From assembly GCF_000970345.1 (NCBI RefSeq), contig NZ_LAQU01000021.1, positions 1 to 64,000 of the forward strand: DNA of 64,000 nt, written 5' to 3'. Positions 1-8,965 of this stretch are shown piece by piece. Both the position numbers and the translations under genes were made by a program. The DNA is from Robbsia andropogonis. GTDB taxonomy: Bacteria > Pseudomonadota > Gammaproteobacteria > Burkholderiales > Burkholderiaceae. The notes under the pieces are model-generated. The model did not search any database, was not told the origin of the DNA, and saw only the letters and a list, made by a program, of their open reading frames with translations. The stretch's first letter is position 1, and the number at the start of each line of letters is the position of its first letter.

Positions 1-2
1 TG

Positions 3-656
3 GAAGCCGCGGTCAAACAAGTCGCCGATGGTCTGTCGGGCCCGTTGCTGAATCAGCTCTCGACCATCGAAAAGGCACTTGCCGATCTATCGCTCGAAGA
101 GCGATCACGACAGATCGCCGCGCGCCAATTAACACCCGCGAACGAAAGCGACATCCCGACAATTGTCTTGATGATGAACCAAGCCTATCGTGGATCGGGC
201 TCCGAATCCAACTGGGCAACCGAAGCGGCATACATCTCCGGAGATCGCACGAGCGAGGTATTACTCCGCACGGAGATACGCGATAGCCCAACCGGGTCGC
301 TTTTAACATGGCGTGACTGTCCTGGGATGCCGTTAAAAGGGTGTGTATGGCTTGAACCGCGGGAAAAGGACATCTGGTATCTCGGCTCGCTGACCGTCGA
401 TCCACAACAGCAGAACCGTGGTCTGGGCCAAGCCTTGCTCTATTGCGCCGAACAGTGGGTTCTGGAGCACGGGGGTACCCTGGTCCAAATGACGGTCGTG
501 AATGTGCGCGATAAGTTGATCGAATGGTATGAACGGCGCGGATATCGTGATACGGGTGAAAGATGGGAATTCCCTTACGACGATAATCGATTTGGCACAC
601 CGCTACGTGACGATCTCAACTTTGTTGTATTGGAAAAAAACCTTGTTCTCGCGTGA
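3..656 (+). CDS. GNAT family N-acetyltransferase, 5' end outside the window
   Basis: Acetyl-CoA-dependent N-acetyltransferase fold; the substrate cannot be read from the sequence. The acetyl-CoA-binding motif A is visible as LTVDPQQQNRGLGQALL, followed by the usual C-terminal EWYERRGY strand-helix element. The reading frame is open to the left edge with no in-frame ATG before the GNAT domain; the first codon usable as a start is a TTG at 45. The roughly 40 residues ahead of the GNAT domain are a charged helix, which would suit the tail of a larger protein such as a MarR-GNAT fusion; that is inference only. It converges on the alpha/beta hydrolase gene that ends at 733. Confidence 0.75.
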   Translation, partial: EAAVKQVADGLSGPLLNQLSTIEKALADLSLEERSRQIAARQLTPANESDIPTIVLMMNQAYRGSGSESNWATEAAYISGDRTSEVLLRTEIRDSPTGSLLTWRDCPGMPLKGCVWLEPREKDIWYLGSLTVDPQQQNRGLGQALLYCAEQWVLEHGGTLVQMTVVNVRDKLIEWYERRGYRDTGERWEFPYDDNRFGTPLRDDLNFVVLEKNLVLA

Positions 657-732
657 ACTCAGCACTTTCATCTCATCCGGGTTGAATCGAGCAGCCTTGT
701 CAGCGAAGTATTGCAACCGTCGATACACGTTC

Positions 733-1794
733 TTATAGATCACCAAACAACGCCGCGACACCTTCTTCCGACGTCAACATGCTGTCTCCATCATGTCCGA
801 CGCCGGGCACGACCTTCAGATGATGCGCTATTTGCCGGGCATCGTCTGGACTTGCCATCGTATCGGTGATGCCGGCACGTGTATTCGCATGTCGTCTCTG
901 AAGATATCGAAAATAGTATTGTCCACGCGCTAACCGATGTGGACCTTGTGCCATGGCTGCGCAGGATACATCAAGCGCAGGATGTGTCGGAGAACAATCA
1001 TGCTCTCCTAGAAGATACCAGACATCGCGACGCATATATTCGCGTTCCAATAAGGCAAAGTCGCGATCACCGATGTACTTCGGGACGGCCTTCGGACCAT
1101 ACTTCCAATGATTGAACGCAGGGCAGCGTGACGCATCGAATGGCACGAACACGCCATCGGCGCATGGCCTTTGGTCGTCAAAATATACATAAGACGACGG
1201 ATTTGCTATCACAAACCGTGCACGCAGACGATGCGTCGCCAGAACTGCCCCGACACGGGTAACGACGGCATATCGATGCACCACCTGCGCGCCGCCGGAA
1301 TGGCCCGCAATAATAACTTGTCGCAACGATGGAAAGCGCCCGGCCGTTGCAATCTGTTCCACGATCGCGTCCAGCACTTCAAAGGAACTGACCGGAACCG
1401 GGCCAAGCGATGTATCCCCGCCCATCCAGCTTGTCCATTCCCAATGCAGAACATTGCTCGGTAAGTTATGTCGTTCGATGTCAGCATGCGCAAGATATTG
1501 CGGCACGACCACAACCGTATTATCCAATGATCGTCCAGCAGCTTTTACTGCACGTAACGCGGAGGCGTAGTACGCATCCGCGTTACGTAGCCGACCATGC
1601 AGGATAATCAAAGCCGTGTCGACGGTCGACGCGACGGCGCAAGACGACCACGCCGACGAGGCGTAAACAGGCACACAATGCGTTGCGTCCACTGTCAAGA
1701 AGGACCTTGCAACCGTTTCTACCGGACGTTCGTTGGGAGCGCGTTCATCATTACGATCTAATGCGTTGGAAAACATATCGGAATGAGCGGTCAT
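733..1794 (-). CDS. Alpha/beta hydrolase without signal peptide (cytoplasmic paralog)
   Basis: 353-residue alpha/beta-hydrolase fold protein. The nucleophile elbow is GHSGG with Ser about residue 166. A late Asp lies in LLGEHD and the His in VPGVGHDGD, giving a full Ser-Asp-His triad. It is clearly paralogous to the hydrolase at 3219-4418: both share HG(R/K)LRNAD, the GHSGGAQVV elbow, FNxWKYG and a C-terminal PGVGH. Unlike that copy, its N-terminus is polar and has no signal peptide. Its ATG overlaps the stop of the upstream transporter gene in an ATGA (1791-1794), so the two are translationally coupled. Substrate unknown; ester, amide and lactone hydrolysis are all possible. Confidence 0.8.
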   Translation of the reverse strand: MTAHSDMFSNALDRNDERAPNERPVETVARSFLTVDATHCVPVYASSAWSSCAVASTVDTALIILHGRLRNADAYYASALRAVKAAGRSLDNTVVVVPQYLAHADIERHNLPSNVLHWEWTSWMGGDTSLGPVPVSSFEVLDAIVEQIATAGRFPSLRQVIIAGHSGGAQVVHRYAVVTRVGAVLATHRLRARFVIANPSSYVYFDDQRPCADGVFVPFDASRCPAFNHWKYGPKAVPKYIGDRDFALLEREYMRRDVWYLLGEHDCSPTHPALDVSCAAMAQGPHRLARGQYYFRYLQRRHANTRAGITDTMASPDDARQIAHHLKVVPGVGHDGDSMLTSEEGVAALFGDL

Positions 1795-3170
1795 CGGGAA
1801 GCAATTTCCGTTTTTGCAGAAAAGTCGATCGAATGCCCTTGGTCGACACGCAACGCGCCTTTTCCGGTACGCGTGAAATGCACCAGCCCCAGCGACACGA
1901 CCGCCGCGAAAATGATATAGAAAGCCGGCATCATTGCGCTACCAGTCCAGTTTATTAGTGTAGCGACACTCAGCGGCGCAAGCCCGCCAAACAACGTAAC
2001 GGCAATGTTGTACGACAACGCAACGCCGGTGGAACGAGAGCGAACAGGAAAGATCATAGCCAGCATACCTGGATGGGAACCCGACATCGCTGCCAAAAAC
2101 ACCGTGGAAACAACCTGCGCGAACATTAAACGCCCTGGAGACGGTGCGGACACTACAAACCAGAATAGTGGGTAGACGCACGCGGCCCAGCACAATACGA
2201 CTGGATAGAACAATCGATACCCGCCGAAGCGATCCGCAAGCTTTCCCGCCAGGGGATACAGAAACAAATTCATGAAGCCCGATACGAAAGCGCCGACCAG
2301 GGCGGACGACAAAGGCAGGTGCAATTCACGCTCGGCATATACAGGTATATAGGAATGCCATATATAGTTTGTAGCAGCGCCAACGATGATCACGCCCATC
2401 GCGCACAATGCAGCATCACCATTTTCTCGAAAAAATTGACCGACCGTCATTTTCGATCGAGGATGGGAAGCGCTTTGAGCCTGCAACGCGAGAAATTCCG
2501 GCGACTCGTCCACGCGATGCCTAATATAAAAGCCCAATGGTCCGACCAACGAGCCAAGCAGGAACGGCACACGCCAGCCCCATGCGATCAACGCATCGTG
2601 CGACAGACCCGTGGTCAACAGCCAGCCGCACCCAGATGACAGCAGTAACGCCAATGCCTGTGACGCCATATTGAAACTGCCATAAAACATCTTCTTGCCG
2701 GGCGGCGCGAACTCTACCAGCATTGCGGATGCCGTCGCGAACTGTCCGCCAACCGCCAGCCCCTGAATCAATCGTGCAAAAACGATAATCAGCGGCGCCG
2801 CCAGACCGATCGATGTATAACCCGGTGTGATGCCCATCAGGAATGTGCCCGTGGCCATCATCATGATCAGCACGGACATCGCACGTGTCCGACCGCATCG
2901 GTCGGCATATAGACCGAACAATACGCCTCCCAACGGCCGCACAATGAATCCAATGGCAAACGTCGCCAATGTCAACGCGAGTGAGACAAAACCATTTGCA
3001 CTCGGGAAAAACACATTCGCGATGGTTTTTGCAAAATAACCATAGGCGAGGAAATCGAACCATTCCAGCCCGTTTCCGATAACCGACGTCACAATTGCGC
3101 GCTGAATCTGCCGTCGGGTCAGCATGGAGGGAGCTGAGTCAAGTGTCCCGGTATCGATGGTGTCGTTCAT
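1791..3170 (-). CDS. MFS transporter, metabolite:H+ symporter (MHS) family
   Basis: 459-residue, about 12-TM importer of the ProP/ShiA/citrate-type MHS branch of the major facilitator superfamily. Family signs are the N-terminal GNGLEWFDFLAYGYF, RPLGGVLFGLYADRCGR between TM2 and TM3, and RLIQGLAVGGQ in TM4. MHS proteins usually import organic acids or small osmolytes with protons. It lies between two paralogous alpha/beta hydrolases on the same strand, 48 bp after the exported one and overlapping the cytoplasmic one by 4 bp. It therefore probably imports the substrate or product of those hydrolases (inference). Confidence 0.85.
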   Translation of the reverse strand: MNDTIDTGTLDSAPSMLTRRQIQRAIVTSVIGNGLEWFDFLAYGYFAKTIANVFFPSANGFVSLALTLATFAIGFIVRPLGGVLFGLYADRCGRTRAMSVLIMMMATGTFLMGITPGYTSIGLAAPLIIVFARLIQGLAVGGQFATASAMLVEFAPPGKKMFYGSFNMASQALALLLSSGCGWLLTTGLSHDALIAWGWRVPFLLGSLVGPLGFYIRHRVDESPEFLALQAQSASHPRSKMTVGQFFRENGDAALCAMGVIIVGAATNYIWHSYIPVYAERELHLPLSSALVGAFVSGFMNLFLYPLAGKLADRFGGYRLFYPVVLCWAACVYPLFWFVVSAPSPGRLMFAQVVSTVFLAAMSGSHPGMLAMIFPVRSRSTGVALSYNIAVTLFGGLAPLSVATLINWTGSAMMPAFYIIFAAVVSLGLVHFTRTGKGALRVDQGHSIDFSAKTEIASR

Positions 3171-3218
3171 CTTCTTGTCTCCGTGCTGCCATATTGGGCT
3201 TCTATCGTTCTATTGCTT

Positions 3219-4418
3219 TCAATCACATCCCGCCGTACCGAAAAGTACATGGCGCGCGCATACCGATTTGAACATCCTTGATTCGTTATGGCCGACACCC
3301 GGCACAATGTAGAACGGTTGCGCTACCGTCAAATTGTCCCGTTGATGCAAATAGGCTTGATATGCTGCCGCACGCGCGACGCGCTGCGGCCCTTGCGCCT
3401 CCGCGGCGCAACTCTTGTCCAATGCGCTTTGCTGCGGATCGTCATCGTTACCGCCCACCAGATAGGTCAGGTCAAGCCGCATATACGCTTGCTCGCGCTT
3501 TTCCGCGCCCTCTTTTGTCTGTGCCCACTGATCCCGAACATACGGCGATAGCGCATTCGTGCCGTATTTCCAGTCGTTAAAATTTGGGCAATGCGCGCCG
3601 TCAAACGGTTCGAAATTCACGGACAACGGCGCTGTCTTCTCATAGCCTGCCGCTACCTCCGAAGGACTGGGCGCTGACACATCCGGTGTGCTTACCGGAC
3701 GCTTTTCATCGAAATACAGATAGCTCGATGGGCTGGCAACAAGAAAACGGACGGGAATCCCTTGCCGCGTCAGTGCGGCCGCGGCCTGCGACGCAAACGC
3801 GTAGCGCTGTACCACCTGGGCGCCCCCCGAATGACCGGCCAACACGACCTCCCGCAACTGTGGAAAACGTGATCGATCGGATAATATTTTAAGAAATGCA
3901 TCCAAGGCGGCATATGAACTCACCGGTGAGGGCGCCACCGCAGGTTCACCGGCCATCCACCCATTCCCCCGCCAACGCAGCACATCAGGCGCAACGTGAT
4001 TCGGTGCCGTGTCCAGCATTGACAGGAATTGCGGCGCGATAACCAAGATTTCACGAGAGGCCGACGTGCCCTCCACCTGCGCCGCCTCCTCATGCATGTT
4101 CGCGTAGTATTGGTCAGCATTGCGCAGCTTGCCGTGGATCACGATAATCGCGCGCCGGATGTTTGGCTGCGGCTGCTGCAAATCCTCCGACGCGTAATAG
4201 GCCAGCGCTCCGCCCGCGACGGTCAGCGTGGTATGGGAAACGGCTTGGACGGGCCGCAAATGCGATTGATGCGCATCCCGGGACGCTGCCAACGCCGATG
4301 AACCGGCAACATAAGGACCGCTCAAGGCGAGTGCTGCCGCCCACGCCGCCACATGACGGGCAATAAAAGGACATTTCGCATGCAACCGCTTACGAGCGTG
4401 AACTTTCCAATGCCACAT
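3219..4418 (-). CDS. Exported alpha/beta hydrolase (paralog of 733-1794)
   Basis: 399-residue alpha/beta hydrolase with an N-terminal basic stretch, then a hydrophobic segment around residues 22-45 ending in SALAAS, a typical Sec signal peptide, so a periplasmic location is expected. The nucleophile elbow GHSGG has Ser about residue 197, the acid is probably in GGNDDD, and the His is in PGVGHNES. The start is supported by a GGGAG ribosome site just upstream. It is the first gene of a three-gene minus-strand operon (hydrolase, transporter, hydrolase), divergent from a LysR gene 225 bp away. Substrate not identifiable from sequence. Confidence 0.8.
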   Translation of the reverse strand: MWHWKVHARKRLHAKCPFIARHVAAWAAALALSGPYVAGSSALAASRDAHQSHLRPVQAVSHTTLTVAGGALAYYASEDLQQPQPNIRRAIIVIHGKLRNADQYYANMHEEAAQVEGTSASREILVIAPQFLSMLDTAPNHVAPDVLRWRGNGWMAGEPAVAPSPVSSYAALDAFLKILSDRSRFPQLREVVLAGHSGGAQVVQRYAFASQAAAALTRQGIPVRFLVASPSSYLYFDEKRPVSTPDVSAPSPSEVAAGYEKTAPLSVNFEPFDGAHCPNFNDWKYGTNALSPYVRDQWAQTKEGAEKREQAYMRLDLTYLVGGNDDDPQQSALDKSCAAEAQGPQRVARAAAYQAYLHQRDNLTVAQPFYIVPGVGHNESRMFKSVCARHVLFGTAGCD

Positions 4419-4562
4419 GCCGTCTCCCTTTTTATCGATTTTTCCATCCCCGCGATTACTTATAGCCGCAGCGCGCGATCTTTACGATGCCTCATGCATA
4501 TCGAGGAACAACATCATCTTAGAAACCTGGATGCCGGATGTAAAATACATAAAAATGGCACC

Positions 4563-4585
4563 TGCCATATGATATTTATATGACA
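4563..4585. promoter_or_regulatory. Candidate LysR operator between the hydrolase operon and lysR
   Basis: Imperfect inverted repeat TGCCATAT-N7-ATATGACA (one mismatch per half-site), with an internal perfect CATAT-N7-ATATG. It lies in the 225-bp divergent region between the exported hydrolase (start 4418) and the LysR gene (start 4644), where a LysR-type autoregulatory and activation site is normally found. The dyad geometry is read directly; binding by the adjacent LysR is inference. Confidence 0.4.
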
Positions 4586-4643
4586 GCAATGTCCATATAC
4601 CAAAGGCATGCAAGTTCCTTCTTCGGGATTTGGGAGTCACTTC

Positions 4644-5543
4644 ATGGAATTAAGGCAGCTACGATACTTTCTTGCAGTGGCTGAAGAAAAACAGTTCACG
4701 CGCGCCGCCTCGCGCCTGTTCATCGAGCAGCCGCCCCTTTCACAACAAATCAAGGCGCTTGAAGCGGAACTCGGGTTTTCCCTATTCTCCCGCTTACCGC
4801 GAGGCGCAGAGCCTACCCCGGCTGCCGTCTCATTGGAAGGAGATGTCCGGGATATTCTTGTAATGCTCGATCGCGCCGTGCGCAAAGCTGGCCGGATTGC
4901 GCAAGGCGAGTTGGGCCAGGTCACGATGGCGATGACAAGCTCCGCGACATTTCATCCGCTGTCTTTGTCCACCGTCCGTCTGTTTCGTCAGCAATATAAA
5001 GACGTCACGGTCGATCTGCTAGAACTCAATGCAGCCGAGATTATCGAACGCATGCTGCTTAATCGCGTACAGGTAGCCATTCTCAGAAAACCGACCAATA
5101 CGCCGGATGAGATTGTATTCACTCCATTGGTTGATGAAGAAATGGTCGTTGTTCTGCCGGAAGCCCATCGCTGCGCCAACGACAATGACATCACGTTGGA
5201 AGCGTTGCGTGGCGAAGGCTTCGTGCTGGTGCGTCGACCCGGAGCACCGGGCCTGTACGCGGATTTCATCGCCGCGTGCCAATTGCAGGGCTTCGAGCCA
5301 AGGGTCCTTCAGGAAGTGCCTCGAATGGGCGCGGCCATCAACCAAGTCGCGGCTGGCTTGGGCATCACATTGGTACCGGCGTCGATGCAACGATATGGCC
5401 AACATGGAGTGGTCTATCGGCCATTCGCGGCCGATTCGCGGATCGGAGCGCCGCTTCATATGGCAACGCTTCGTGACCAAGCGAACGAGGCCGCCGCAAA
5501 GGTCGCGGAACTCCTTCGTGAAAAAGCCAGGAAATATCGATAA
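4644..5543 (+). CDS. LysR family transcriptional regulator
   Basis: 299-residue LysR-type regulator. The winged HTH occupies residues ~1-60 (MELRQLRYFLAVAEEKQFTRAA, then QPPLSQQIKALEAELG), followed by a periplasmic-binding-protein-like effector domain. The N-terminus resembles the BenM/CatM branch, which often senses aromatic acids. The ATG at 4644 was chosen over one at 4608 because LysR proteins begin at this motif and GGGAG precedes it. It is divergent from the hydrolase-MHS transporter-hydrolase operon and 81 bp upstream of a co-oriented nitroreductase, so it probably controls one or both. Confidence 0.85.
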   Translation: MELRQLRYFLAVAEEKQFTRAASRLFIEQPPLSQQIKALEAELGFSLFSRLPRGAEPTPAAVSLEGDVRDILVMLDRAVRKAGRIAQGELGQVTMAMTSSATFHPLSLSTVRLFRQQYKDVTVDLLELNAAEIIERMLLNRVQVAILRKPTNTPDEIVFTPLVDEEMVVVLPEAHRCANDNDITLEALRGEGFVLVRRPGAPGLYADFIAACQLQGFEPRVLQEVPRMGAAINQVAAGLGITLVPASMQRYGQHGVVYRPFAADSRIGAPLHMATLRDQANEAAAKVAELLREKARKYR

Positions 5544-5624
5544 GTACAAACGTTCTTAACCCCTACAAAACCTATTGGGAAAGAGCACGGCATAATATCG
5601 TCACAATAGCAAGGAGCCTTCCCG

Positions 5625-6491
5625 ATGACCGATCATTCAAACAGCGCGCAAGCGCATGCCCATCGTTCCGCCGACGTCACGCCGGAATCCATCCGGTCCA
5701 TGTACTTCCAGCGATACCGTGAGGCATTACCCACTCAACAGTGGAACGAAACACTTTCTTTGCTGTTGCAACATCGATCTATACGAAGCTTTCTTTCAAC
5801 TCCCTTACCTGAAGGCACGATAGAAGCACTCGTTGCGGCAGCATCATCGGCACCGACTTCATCGAATGTACAAGCGTGGAGTGTTGTCGCAGTCACGGAC
5901 CCCGTAACACGCGCGCAACTTTCAGAGGTTGCCGGTAATCAGCGTCATATCGTGGATGCGCCATTGATCCTGGTCTGGATTGCAGACCTGGCCCGCGCCG
6001 ACGCGATTGGTGCCGCTGCAGGCCAGAAGCTCCAGTCGCTCGACTTCACTGAAACGGCGATTGTCGCCATCGTCGATGCCGCTCTCGCGGCGCAAAACGC
6101 GCTTACCGCAGCGGAATCGTTAGGGCTTGGCACCGTCTATATCGGTGCACTACGCAATGATCCGGAACGCGTTGCGGCCTTGCTCGGTTTGCCGCAGCGC
6201 GCATGGGCCGTCGCGGGGCTTGTCGTGGGCCATCCAGACCCTGCCGTGCAAACCGCCGTGAAGCCGCGTTTGCCGCAGCGTGCCGTACTGCATAGGGAGC
6301 GATACCAGCCAGACCAACACACTGCTATTGCCGACCACGACAGGGCAACGGCAGCGTTCCGCGACGAGCAGGGTTTGCCGCCGCAATCATGGAGCCAGTT
6401 GATTCTGGGTCGCTTAGGCCCTATTTCCGCATTGAAAGGTCGGGATCGTCTGCGACAGGCACTGGCGAAACTTGGCGTGCCTCTGGTTTAG
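5625..6491 (+). CDS. NADPH-dependent nitroreductase (NfsA/FRP-type)
   Basis: 288-residue flavin (FMN) nitroreductase-fold enzyme. The segment LLQHRSIRSFLSTPLP followed by SSAPTSSNVQAWSVV is the conserved FMN-binding N-terminal region, and AESLGLGTVYIGALRN is the usual second FMN/dimer motif. The C-terminal YQPDQ segment and length suit the NfsA-type oxygen-insensitive subgroup. An AGGAG site lies just before the ATG. It sits 81 bp after the LysR gene on the same strand and is probably co-transcribed. Physiological substrate unknown. Confidence 0.8.
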   Translation: MTDHSNSAQAHAHRSADVTPESIRSMYFQRYREALPTQQWNETLSLLLQHRSIRSFLSTPLPEGTIEALVAAASSAPTSSNVQAWSVVAVTDPVTRAQLSEVAGNQRHIVDAPLILVWIADLARADAIGAAAGQKLQSLDFTETAIVAIVDAALAAQNALTAAESLGLGTVYIGALRNDPERVAALLGLPQRAWAVAGLVVGHPDPAVQTAVKPRLPQRAVLHRERYQPDQHTAIADHDRATAAFRDEQGLPPQSWSQLILGRLGPISALKGRDRLRQALAKLGVPLV

Positions 6492-6505
6492 GCCGGCCGA
6501 TATTT

Positions 6506-7150
6506 TCATTGCCATACACGCGCCGCATAGTCTGCAAATTCGAAATCGCTTGGCACATCCAACGCCAAGCGCTGCGTATGTTTCTCGATATCTGCTAAAA
6601 ACAGATCCCGACTGATACGGCGAACGATTGCGGGAATATCTCTTCGCATACTCGGCACGTCACCGATGGGAACACCACCACTTACAAATCCAGCTGGGTT
6701 GTAGACATGGATGTGTTTTAAATAAGGCACCATGCCCGGTGTTTTTTCGAGGTATTTGTGCGCACTCCCTACACCCGTGTAGCGTAACGTACGGGAATAT
6801 CCAAAAACGTACGGTACCACGCCAAGTATTCGGCCCAATCCTGACGCGTCGCGCGATCTAAGGCGTTATATGCAGCCTCGCTATGTCGCGCTTAGTGCCA
6901 TGCTTGAAAGCCCAACTCTGCTATTGCGCCCTCACGCCCAACCAAGATCTTTGGCGTTCGCAACTTCTTCATTCGGACGCGAGGCAACCAGACACCTGTG
7001 AGGCTTGCGTTCGGCGCCGCGTCGACAATGCTGTCCCGATCAATGCCCGCGCGTTGCAATGCGAAAGCAAAGGCCGTCCCGCTCTGCCCGTCAACAATCA
7101 GCACGCTGTGATCAATTCCTTCACGTTCCGGTACCCATTTTTGGTCGCGA
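6506..7150 (-). pseudogene. Remnant of a FAD/NAD(P)-binding monooxygenase-like oxidoreductase
   Basis: Read from high to low coordinates, the minus strand first encodes a dinucleotide-binding start (VLIVDGQSGTAFAFALQRAG) and a segment with RMKKLRTPK and GFQAWH. An in-frame stop follows near 6893, then the frame continues as ARHSEAAYNALDRATRQDWA to another stop. After that the frame changes and only a C-terminal piece remains (KYLEKTPGMVPYLKHIHVYN onward), ending at 6506. The order of pieces matches flavin-dependent NAD(P)-binding oxidoreductases of the FMO/Baeyer-Villiger-like type, with the central part deleted. It is a decayed gene, not an active one. Confidence 0.75.
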
Positions 7151-7802
7151 CGTCCACAACGCGCGCGCGGATAAACACGACCGATACAACTGCGGCGTCG
7201 CTGTCTTCCAAAAATGACTCATTGATGTCAAGCCACAATGCATACAGCGATCTGACCTCAGATGTCCCCTGTCATTGATAACGCAGCGCGCTGCGTTGCC
7301 GCTCCGTGCGATGCCTGCCGAACCTCTTACATGCACAGCGTCGTCGCATGCATTAGCGATAGGTCGTCCATATTTTTATGTCGCTCAATAAAGTCTGTTA
7401 GTTGCATAAGTTACAGCGAAAAACGAATAGCGACGCCCGTACTAAAAGCCGTGATCAGCTTTCAAATGAGCCGGCAAGCAAACCGCACGTGCTTTCCTCC
7501 GTCTTTGGATCTTGACCGCTTATACGATTCGATTGCGGCGCTTGGGCAGCTTCAACAGCACGAGGAACCATGTGCCGATCAAACAGATTTCAGATAAGAC
7601 AATCTCTGCGCTGTCATGTCGCTACGCTCTCTCTTGAACGGGCAGCGCCTGATATTTGCTGCCATTAGCGCGTTTATCGATACGCGTCTAAAAATAGATC
7701 AGCCGATGTAAAAATCGAACCTGCCTAAGATCAACCCCTCAATCCACATGTAGAAAACGCAAAAGCGTATGATGAAATAAAGGAATCAAGGTGGAGACAA
7801 GC
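7151..7802. other. Gene-poor stretch of ~650 bp
   Basis: No convincing gene. Two minus-strand stretches read like protein but lack starts: one around 7105-7250 (containing LYALWLDINESFL) and one around 7510-7615 ending in a hydrophobic WFLVLLKLPKRR and a stop, as at the end of a membrane protein. Together with the neighbouring oxidoreductase wreck this suggests an eroded gene block. The last ~60 bp are the leader of the downstream lactonase gene. Confidence 0.4.
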
Positions 7803-8705
7803 ATGACGTTATACGACGGTCCAGTCGTAGATTCACATATTCATCTATTTGACACACGTCGTCCCCAAGGTATTCCGTGGCCAGAGCCAGGCGATGTGCG
7901 TTTTCACCCCAGCCTGCCCGAACACTACGGTCCGCTTGCCGCGTCGCACAGAATCCAACGCGCAATCGTTATTGAAGCAAGTCCATGGTATGACGACAAT
8001 CTCTGGCTTTCTCGAATCATTCAAGGCGCCCGGACTGGACTTATCAACAATGGCGTCGAAATGGCGGGCTTCGTTGGTAATCTCGATCTTCGCGATATGT
8101 CACCCTGCCAAAGGCTCGGCGAACTGCTGCAACTACCGCACTTCCTCGGTATTCGTTATGGCAATCTTTGGGGGCGTGATCCACTAAACGATCTGCAACG
8201 CCCACACTGCGTCGCAGCCTTGCGCACGCTGGCGGCCGGTGGATATGCATTCGATAGCGCCAACCCAGATCCGAAGTTGATCAAGGCGTTATTGCATGCA
8301 ACCGATGCCGTTCCGGATTTAACCGTCATTGTCGATCACCTGCCCAATGCAAACGTTCCTGAAAAGGAGCGTACGAGTTACGAACACGACCTCCTGGAAC
8401 TCGCTGACCGCCCCACTGTGTTTGCAAAATTATCAGAAATTCCAAAGCAAGTAGATGGAAAGACGAATTTGGACGTTACCGGTTACCAGACGCGCTTTGA
8501 TGACCTGTTCGACTGTTTCGGTGAAGACCGGGTAATGTTCGGCAGTGATTGGCCTAACAGCAATGCACTGGCGTCATTTGACAATACCGTGACGCTTACA
8601 AAGCAACTGATGCTGCAACGAACCAGGGAGGCGTGCCGAAAGTTCTTCGCAGATAACGCCGAGCGCACTTACAAGCTTACATCCCGTAAGACCGAACCGC
8701 GTTAG
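7803..8705 (+). CDS. Amidohydrolase-2 family lactonase, probable L-rhamnono-gamma-lactonase
   Basis: 300-residue metal-dependent TIM-barrel hydrolase of the amidohydrolase_2 group, which contains L-fucono- and L-rhamnonolactonases and sulfomuconolactonase. The metal motif VDSHIHLFD is at the N-terminus, VDHLPN carries the central His, and MFGSDWPNSN carries the catalytic Asp near the C-terminus. The ATG at 7803 has GGTGGAG in front; a GTG at 7791 with AAAGGA upstream is also possible. It is followed by a RhaT-like transporter and a sugar-dehydrogenase-type SDR, so hydrolysis of L-rhamnono-lactone in the non-phosphorylating L-rhamnose pathway is the best reading (context inference). Confidence 0.75.
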   Translation: MTLYDGPVVDSHIHLFDTRRPQGIPWPEPGDVRFHPSLPEHYGPLAASHRIQRAIVIEASPWYDDNLWLSRIIQGARTGLINNGVEMAGFVGNLDLRDMSPCQRLGELLQLPHFLGIRYGNLWGRDPLNDLQRPHCVAALRTLAAGGYAFDSANPDPKLIKALLHATDAVPDLTVIVDHLPNANVPEKERTSYEHDLLELADRPTVFAKLSEIPKQVDGKTNLDVTGYQTRFDDLFDCFGEDRVMFGSDWPNSNALASFDNTVTLTKQLMLQRTREACRKFFADNAERTYKLTSRKTEPR

Positions 8706-8965
8706 CCAACGCGATCTATCCCTCGACAAAAACGTGAGCCAAACATCCCCCGTTTTCGTTAGACATCCATCGATAACATTTTCGGATCGGTTTCCATATT
8801 TTTGTGATTGGAAGATACAAGTCACCGTCGATTAGACTCCTCTTACGAATCGGCGGGCGTACGCTTGGCCGATCCGAGACGGGACATCGCGCCACCGCAG
8901 ACGGTACTGAACCCTGGCTGGCAGGGGCCGCCTGGTGCGACTCTCCATAAAAAAGTAGGAGACAG

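Noticed and set aside
7262-7597. 111-codon plus-strand open frame in the gene-poor stretch
   Set aside because: Cys-rich translation with no similarity I recognise and no ribosome site.
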